A stretch of 17,930 nt of DNA from Candidatus Poribacteria bacterium (GTDB lineage Bacteria; Poribacteria; WGA-4E; WGA-3G), in NCBI GenBank assembly GCA_009845505.1, contig VXZL01000064.1, forward strand, positions 1 to 17,930, read 5' to 3'. Below are positions 14,944-17,930 of this stretch, one piece after another; position 1 is the stretch's first letter, and the number at the start of each line of letters is the position of its first letter. The notes beneath the pieces are model-generated. The model saw nothing but the letters and a program-made list of their open reading frames with translations. It was not told the origin of the DNA and did no database searches. The position numbers and the translations under genes are program-made.

Positions 14944-15810
14944 ATGCAGACACGATCCATGCTGACAGTGACAGGACACACTCGCGTTGTTGGCGTTATC
15001 GGTGATCCGATTGAACACAGCCGTTCACCGCAAATGCAGAATGCCGCCTTTGCGAAAGCGGGTCTTGATTATGTCTATGTGCCCTTTCATGTCCGACCGG
15101 ATGATTTGGCGCAGGCGATCGCAGGATTCAAGGCACTTAACGTCGTTGGCATTAACGTGACACTCCCACATAAACAGGCTGTTATTCCATATCTTACATC
15201 GATTTCAAGGGAAGCCGAGCTTATCGGAGCTGTCAATACACTCACTTTTCTTGAGGATGGGATACACGGTGATAATACGGACGCACCGGGTGTTTTAAGA
15301 GTTTTGGAAGAGGACGGAAACCTGTCTATACCCGTCGGTGAAAATGTCGTCGTCTTGGGGGCAGGGGGCGCAGCAAGAGCCATTGTCGTTGCATTCGCCC
15401 TTGCAGGCGTTGCATCTATAACAATTGCCAATCGCACAACCGAGAAGGCTATCGCATTAGCAGAAGAAATGCAGCAAAAAACAGGTGTGTCGATGCATGG
15501 GATGGGACTTACAGATGCGCGGGTGGCGGATGCTGTTCGCCAAAGCACGCTTCTTGTCAATACTGCTACGGCGAGTATGGATCTGACACAACCACTGCTG
15601 ATTTCTGTTGACTGGCTTCAACCGCATGCTATCGTTTACGACATTGTCTATACACCGCCGGTGACGCCTCTCATGAGGGCAGCCGCTGAACACGGATGTC
15701 AAACGCTTGGTGGCATCGGAATGCTAATTCATCAAGGGGCTATCGCTTTTGAAAAATGGACGGGTGTTCCCCCCTGTACCCAGACGATGCAACAAGCACT
15801 TTCTATATAG
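14944..15810 (+). CDS. aroE: shikimate dehydrogenase (NADP+)
   Basis: This 288-aa enzyme reduces 3-dehydroshikimate to shikimate in aromatic amino-acid synthesis. It has the substrate site GDPIEHSRSP (20-29), NVTLPHK with catalytic Lys77, AVNTL with N98, NTDAPG with Asp113, the nucleotide-binding GAGGAARA (139-146), NRT (163-165), and the C-terminal GGIGMLIHQGAIAFE. The start at ATG 14944 has GGAG 12 bases upstream; an in-frame ATG at residue 6 is less well placed. It follows the oxidoreductase gene by 21 bases, so both are probably cotranscribed. Confidence 0.95.
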   Translation: MQTRSMLTVTGHTRVVGVIGDPIEHSRSPQMQNAAFAKAGLDYVYVPFHVRPDDLAQAIAGFKALNVVGINVTLPHKQAVIPYLTSISREAELIGAVNTLTFLEDGIHGDNTDAPGVLRVLEEDGNLSIPVGENVVVLGAGGAARAIVVAFALAGVASITIANRTTEKAIALAEEMQQKTGVSMHGMGLTDARVADAVRQSTLLVNTATASMDLTQPLLISVDWLQPHAIVYDIVYTPPVTPLMRAAAEHGCQTLGGIGMLIHQGAIAFEKWTGVPPCTQTMQQALSI

Positions 15811-15879
15811 GTGTTGTAGCGCAATCTGAGAATCTCATACAGTTCACTAAGAAATACGAAAGGGGTCAATAACAACATA

Positions 15880-16173
15880 ATGCAAGAGCAAGAACACGAC
15901 TTTAAGCCGATTCGATTTGTCATACTCGGAACGCCCTATACCATCAAGCCAACTGAAGACCTAACCTCCGACAATATCAACGAACTTGTTGAATATGTCA
16001 AAAGTTTGGTTGAATCTTATCTCAGAAAGGGCTTTGACGAACAAAGGGTTCCACTGCTTGTTGCGTTCCATATTGCTGATGAAAAACGTCGCCTTCAAGA
16101 AAAATATGAATTGCCATTGTACCGGATAGTCGAAAGGCTACAGTTTGCAATTGAAAAGGAAGCACCACAGTAA
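15880..16173 (+). CDS. ZapA-like cell division protein
   Basis: This 97-aa protein resembles ZapA, the small coiled-coil protein that bundles FtsZ at the division ring. It has the N-terminal beta motif FVILGTPYTIKP (13-24), a LTSDNINELVEYVKSLVES helix matching the family DPEYL-x-x-LA-x-YVD region, and LLVAFHIADEKRRLQEKYE corresponding to the conserved LAALNIADEL. The length is normal. aaagggg lies 14 bases before the ATG, a loose Shine-Dalgarno. It is the last gene of the plus block and converges on the protease gene. The match is a short-motif recognition, so moderate certainty. Confidence 0.7.
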   Translation: MQEQEHDFKPIRFVILGTPYTIKPTEDLTSDNINELVEYVKSLVESYLRKGFDEQRVPLLVAFHIADEKRRLQEKYELPLYRIVERLQFAIEKEAPQ

Positions 16174-16243
16174 CTCTCCACAGAAGCTCTCGATTAAAGT
16201 GTTTGTTCAGGGCAGAAGGATGCTCTTAATTGGCATGCTTATC

Positions 16244-17728
16244 TTAGCGGAGCAATAGTACCGCAAGCACACAGAATATCGGGAGTAAGACAATCAGAAT
16301 TTTAACTTCAATTAGGTAGTTTTTGTAACGTTGAATCTGCGAACTGCGGGCGATCCACTGATTGATGAAGCCAATTCGCCGATGGATGGATGGATGGGTG
16401 TTGAACATTTCAAATAACCGCCGAATTGATTTCGGTGCTGAATTCAGTACTGCCAGTTTCATTAATGCCGTTTTGAAGGCTTCCGGTTTTTCTGTGAGCC
16501 TGACCGCATACAGATCCGCTTGATGTTCACAGCGTCTTGACAAATATCGGAATATTAACACGAAATAGGTAATCAGAAAAGTCATTGAGCAGAGCGTTGG
16601 CAAAATTTGTGATTCCCCAAAATGTATCACCAGCGGTTCTTCAACAAGGACATAAAAGAACGGATAACTCAACAGGTAGAAGAGTGAAAAGAGCATATAA
16701 GTTTGAATGTGTTTGTAACGAATATGGCCAAGTTCGTGCGCGACAACGGTCTCAATTTCGTCATCTGTAAAGTATTCCAGGAGCGCATCTGTCAAAAAAA
16801 TACGCCGATTCCACGGGAGGGTCCCCGCAACAGCTGCATTTGCTATCAACAGTGAACCCGTCTGCCAGACCATAATATCTTTATGTTTTGCCCCGCTCTG
16901 TTTTGTTAACTGTTCTAACCGGGTCTTTAGTCCTGAATTTGGAGCCAACGGTTCTGTTTTCCACAGAAACTGCATTAGTAACGGCGCAAGGATATACGCC
17001 GAGACAATCACTGGTAGGATGAGTCCGATTAAAATGTATGGATGTTCAACGATGAACACCTTCGCCGAGTATGGGAGCCAATGAAGTGCGTCTATTGTTA
17101 TGAGGTAAATGAACATCGGCAGCAGTGGGAAAAGTAGAAACTTAAATTGAAGACTCAGGACTTCTCGGTAGTGTCCCGGTTGGAGTTGATTTACTTGGTA
17201 AAACGCAAGCCGAATGCAAATTAACCCGACCAAAAGCGGAAACAATGCAAGCATCTGACGCAAATTTTCCATCGGAAAAAATGCGAAATATTTATCAATC
17301 AATACCGGCAGATTCAATAGATATAGGTTGCACAGATAACCCGCTAAGCTGAGGCATTCAAAGGCAATCATATAGCGGCGCAGCCGATGGAGTTTCGGTA
17401 GGTTTTCCTCTTTATGGGCAGGAAAAGTTCGCGCAACATACGCTGTCACGAAATACGCTATAAGAATAGGGTAGCCCGTCAACACAATTGTCCAAAGGAC
17501 CACCTGCATATCACTGATGTTCATCCGTGTTTCCGGTGGTTCAAAGTGAAAAAGGGAGATGAGCCCGGCGATTAAAATGATACTTATCTGTCCCATTCTG
17601 TCAACGACCTTCCTTACTGTATTATGGGAAATAGACGCAGCGTGTTTACGAAGCGTAACTACCGAAGAGGGCTTCCAGACCAAGATTTTCTGTGCCCATA
17701 GGTGACAAAATTTTACTCTATCCTGCAT
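16244..17728 (-). CDS. integral-membrane M48 family metalloprotease
   Basis: This 494-aa protein has about six to eight hydrophobic segments and the zinc site HELGH (331-335) in VVAHELGHIRYKH, with the third ligand Glu401 in CEHQAD and the family-typical NTHPSIHRRIGFI near the C-terminus. M48 proteases (HtpX, Ste24-type) cleave membrane or misfolded proteins. The active site lies between a membrane-rich N-terminal half and two or three further helices. I prefer ATG 17728 (GAGG 11 bases upstream) over the adjacent TTG at 17731. An in-frame ATG at about residue 45 would remove a basic cytoplasmic leader. Confidence 0.85.
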   Translation of the reverse strand: MQDRVKFCHLWAQKILVWKPSSVVTLRKHAASISHNTVRKVVDRMGQISIILIAGLISLFHFEPPETRMNISDMQVVLWTIVLTGYPILIAYFVTAYVARTFPAHKEENLPKLHRLRRYMIAFECLSLAGYLCNLYLLNLPVLIDKYFAFFPMENLRQMLALFPLLVGLICIRLAFYQVNQLQPGHYREVLSLQFKFLLFPLLPMFIYLITIDALHWLPYSAKVFIVEHPYILIGLILPVIVSAYILAPLLMQFLWKTEPLAPNSGLKTRLEQLTKQSGAKHKDIMVWQTGSLLIANAAVAGTLPWNRRIFLTDALLEYFTDDEIETVVAHELGHIRYKHIQTYMLFSLFYLLSYPFFYVLVEEPLVIHFGESQILPTLCSMTFLITYFVLIFRYLSRRCEHQADLYAVRLTEKPEAFKTALMKLAVLNSAPKSIRRLFEMFNTHPSIHRRIGFINQWIARSSQIQRYKNYLIEVKILIVLLPIFCVLAVLLLR

Positions 17729-17748
17729 CAAAAATCAAGCCTCTTTTT

Positions 17749-17777
17749 ACGCTTAACCTTGGCTTTCTGTTAAGCGT
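17749..17777. repeat. inverted repeat between divergent transcription units
   Basis: acgcttaac (17749-17757) and gttaagcgt (17769-17777) pair perfectly around an 11-base loop and are flanked by a T-run on the left and an A-run on the right. The orientation of these runs is wrong for an intrinsic terminator on either strand. It lies between the protease start and the outward promoter, so an operator role is possible. Confidence 0.5.
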
Positions 17778-17787
17778 GAAAAAACTT

Positions 17788-17817
17788 TTGACTTTTTTTT
17801 AGAAAAGGTGGTATAAT
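17788..17817 (+). promoter_or_regulatory. strong outward sigma70-type promoter
   Basis: TTGACT (17788-17793) and TATAAT (17812-17817) are separated by 18 bases, preceded by A/T-rich DNA. Transcription would start near 17824 and leave the window on the right. Confidence 0.78.
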
Positions 17818-17930
17818 TTATATTAAAAGTGCCTGTCGGGGAGAATTGCTTGCGGGTGTCTTACATTGTGAGTTCGGAGTGCAGTTTCGGGCATTGAAAA
17901 CTTTTGTCTGTGTAGGAAAGGGGATTGTCC
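17818..17930 (+). other. transcribed leader or start of an unidentified gene
   Basis: About 110 bases follow the promoter. A frame from TTG 17846, with ggggag just upstream, stays open for 28 codons to the edge (LLAGVLHCEFGVQF), but it matches nothing I recognise. An untranslated leader or a small RNA is equally possible. Confidence 0.3.

Noticed and set aside
16174..16243. Bidirectional terminator expected between the convergent zapA-like and protease genes
   Set aside because: No stable stem with a T-run is visible in this 70-bp gap.

Overview
The window looks like a chromosomal piece of an uncultured, metagenome-type bacterium. Moderate G+C, a mass of YNNRG-type TPR proteins, genes without Shine-Dalgarno sites, and heptamer-like intergenic repeats (gccgaca/gcgaacc types) recall Candidatus Poribacteria or a similar lineage. 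That placement is inference: no rRNA or marker tree is possible here.

Left half (1-7120, all minus strand) is accessory DNA. Read in the direction of transcription, it starts with a membrane-anchored TPR protein (5966-7120). A strong sigma70-type promoter (5891-5919) follows, with a perfect 12-bp palindrome (5869-5880) just downstream. It drives the broken remains of a type ISP restriction-modification gene (5115-5851), an 823-aa membrane TPR protein with about 18 repeats (2644-5115, overlapping the remnant by one base), and a 354-aa TPR protein with a HigA-like N-terminus and an antitoxin-like C-terminal tail (1557-2621). Next come a 116-bp MITE-like element (1318-1433) and a consensus promoter with a near-palindromic operator (1267-1302). 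These lead into a HigB-family toxin (883-1215) and, three bases later, a second HigA-like/TPR protein (1-879, cut by the window edge).

The most interesting point is this last pair. The gene in the antitoxin position has the HigA toxin-binding type of N-terminus, but TPR repeats stand where the helix-turn-helix should be. A close paralogue lies upstream without its own toxin. Together they suggest an undescribed HTH-less, TPR-bearing antitoxin family, possibly linked to the membrane TPR proteins beside it.

Right half (7382-16173, plus strand) is a housekeeping block: DUF368 undecaprenyl-phosphate translocase, NAD kinase, RecN, a fused indolepyruvate:ferredoxin oxidoreductase, shikimate dehydrogenase and a ZapA-like protein. 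A consensus promoter precedes the block at 7382-7411. Convergent to it is an integral-membrane M48 metalloprotease (16244-17728, minus). The window ends with a strong outward promoter (17788-17817) whose gene lies mostly or wholly beyond the edge. No tRNA, rRNA, CRISPR array or intact transposase gene was seen.
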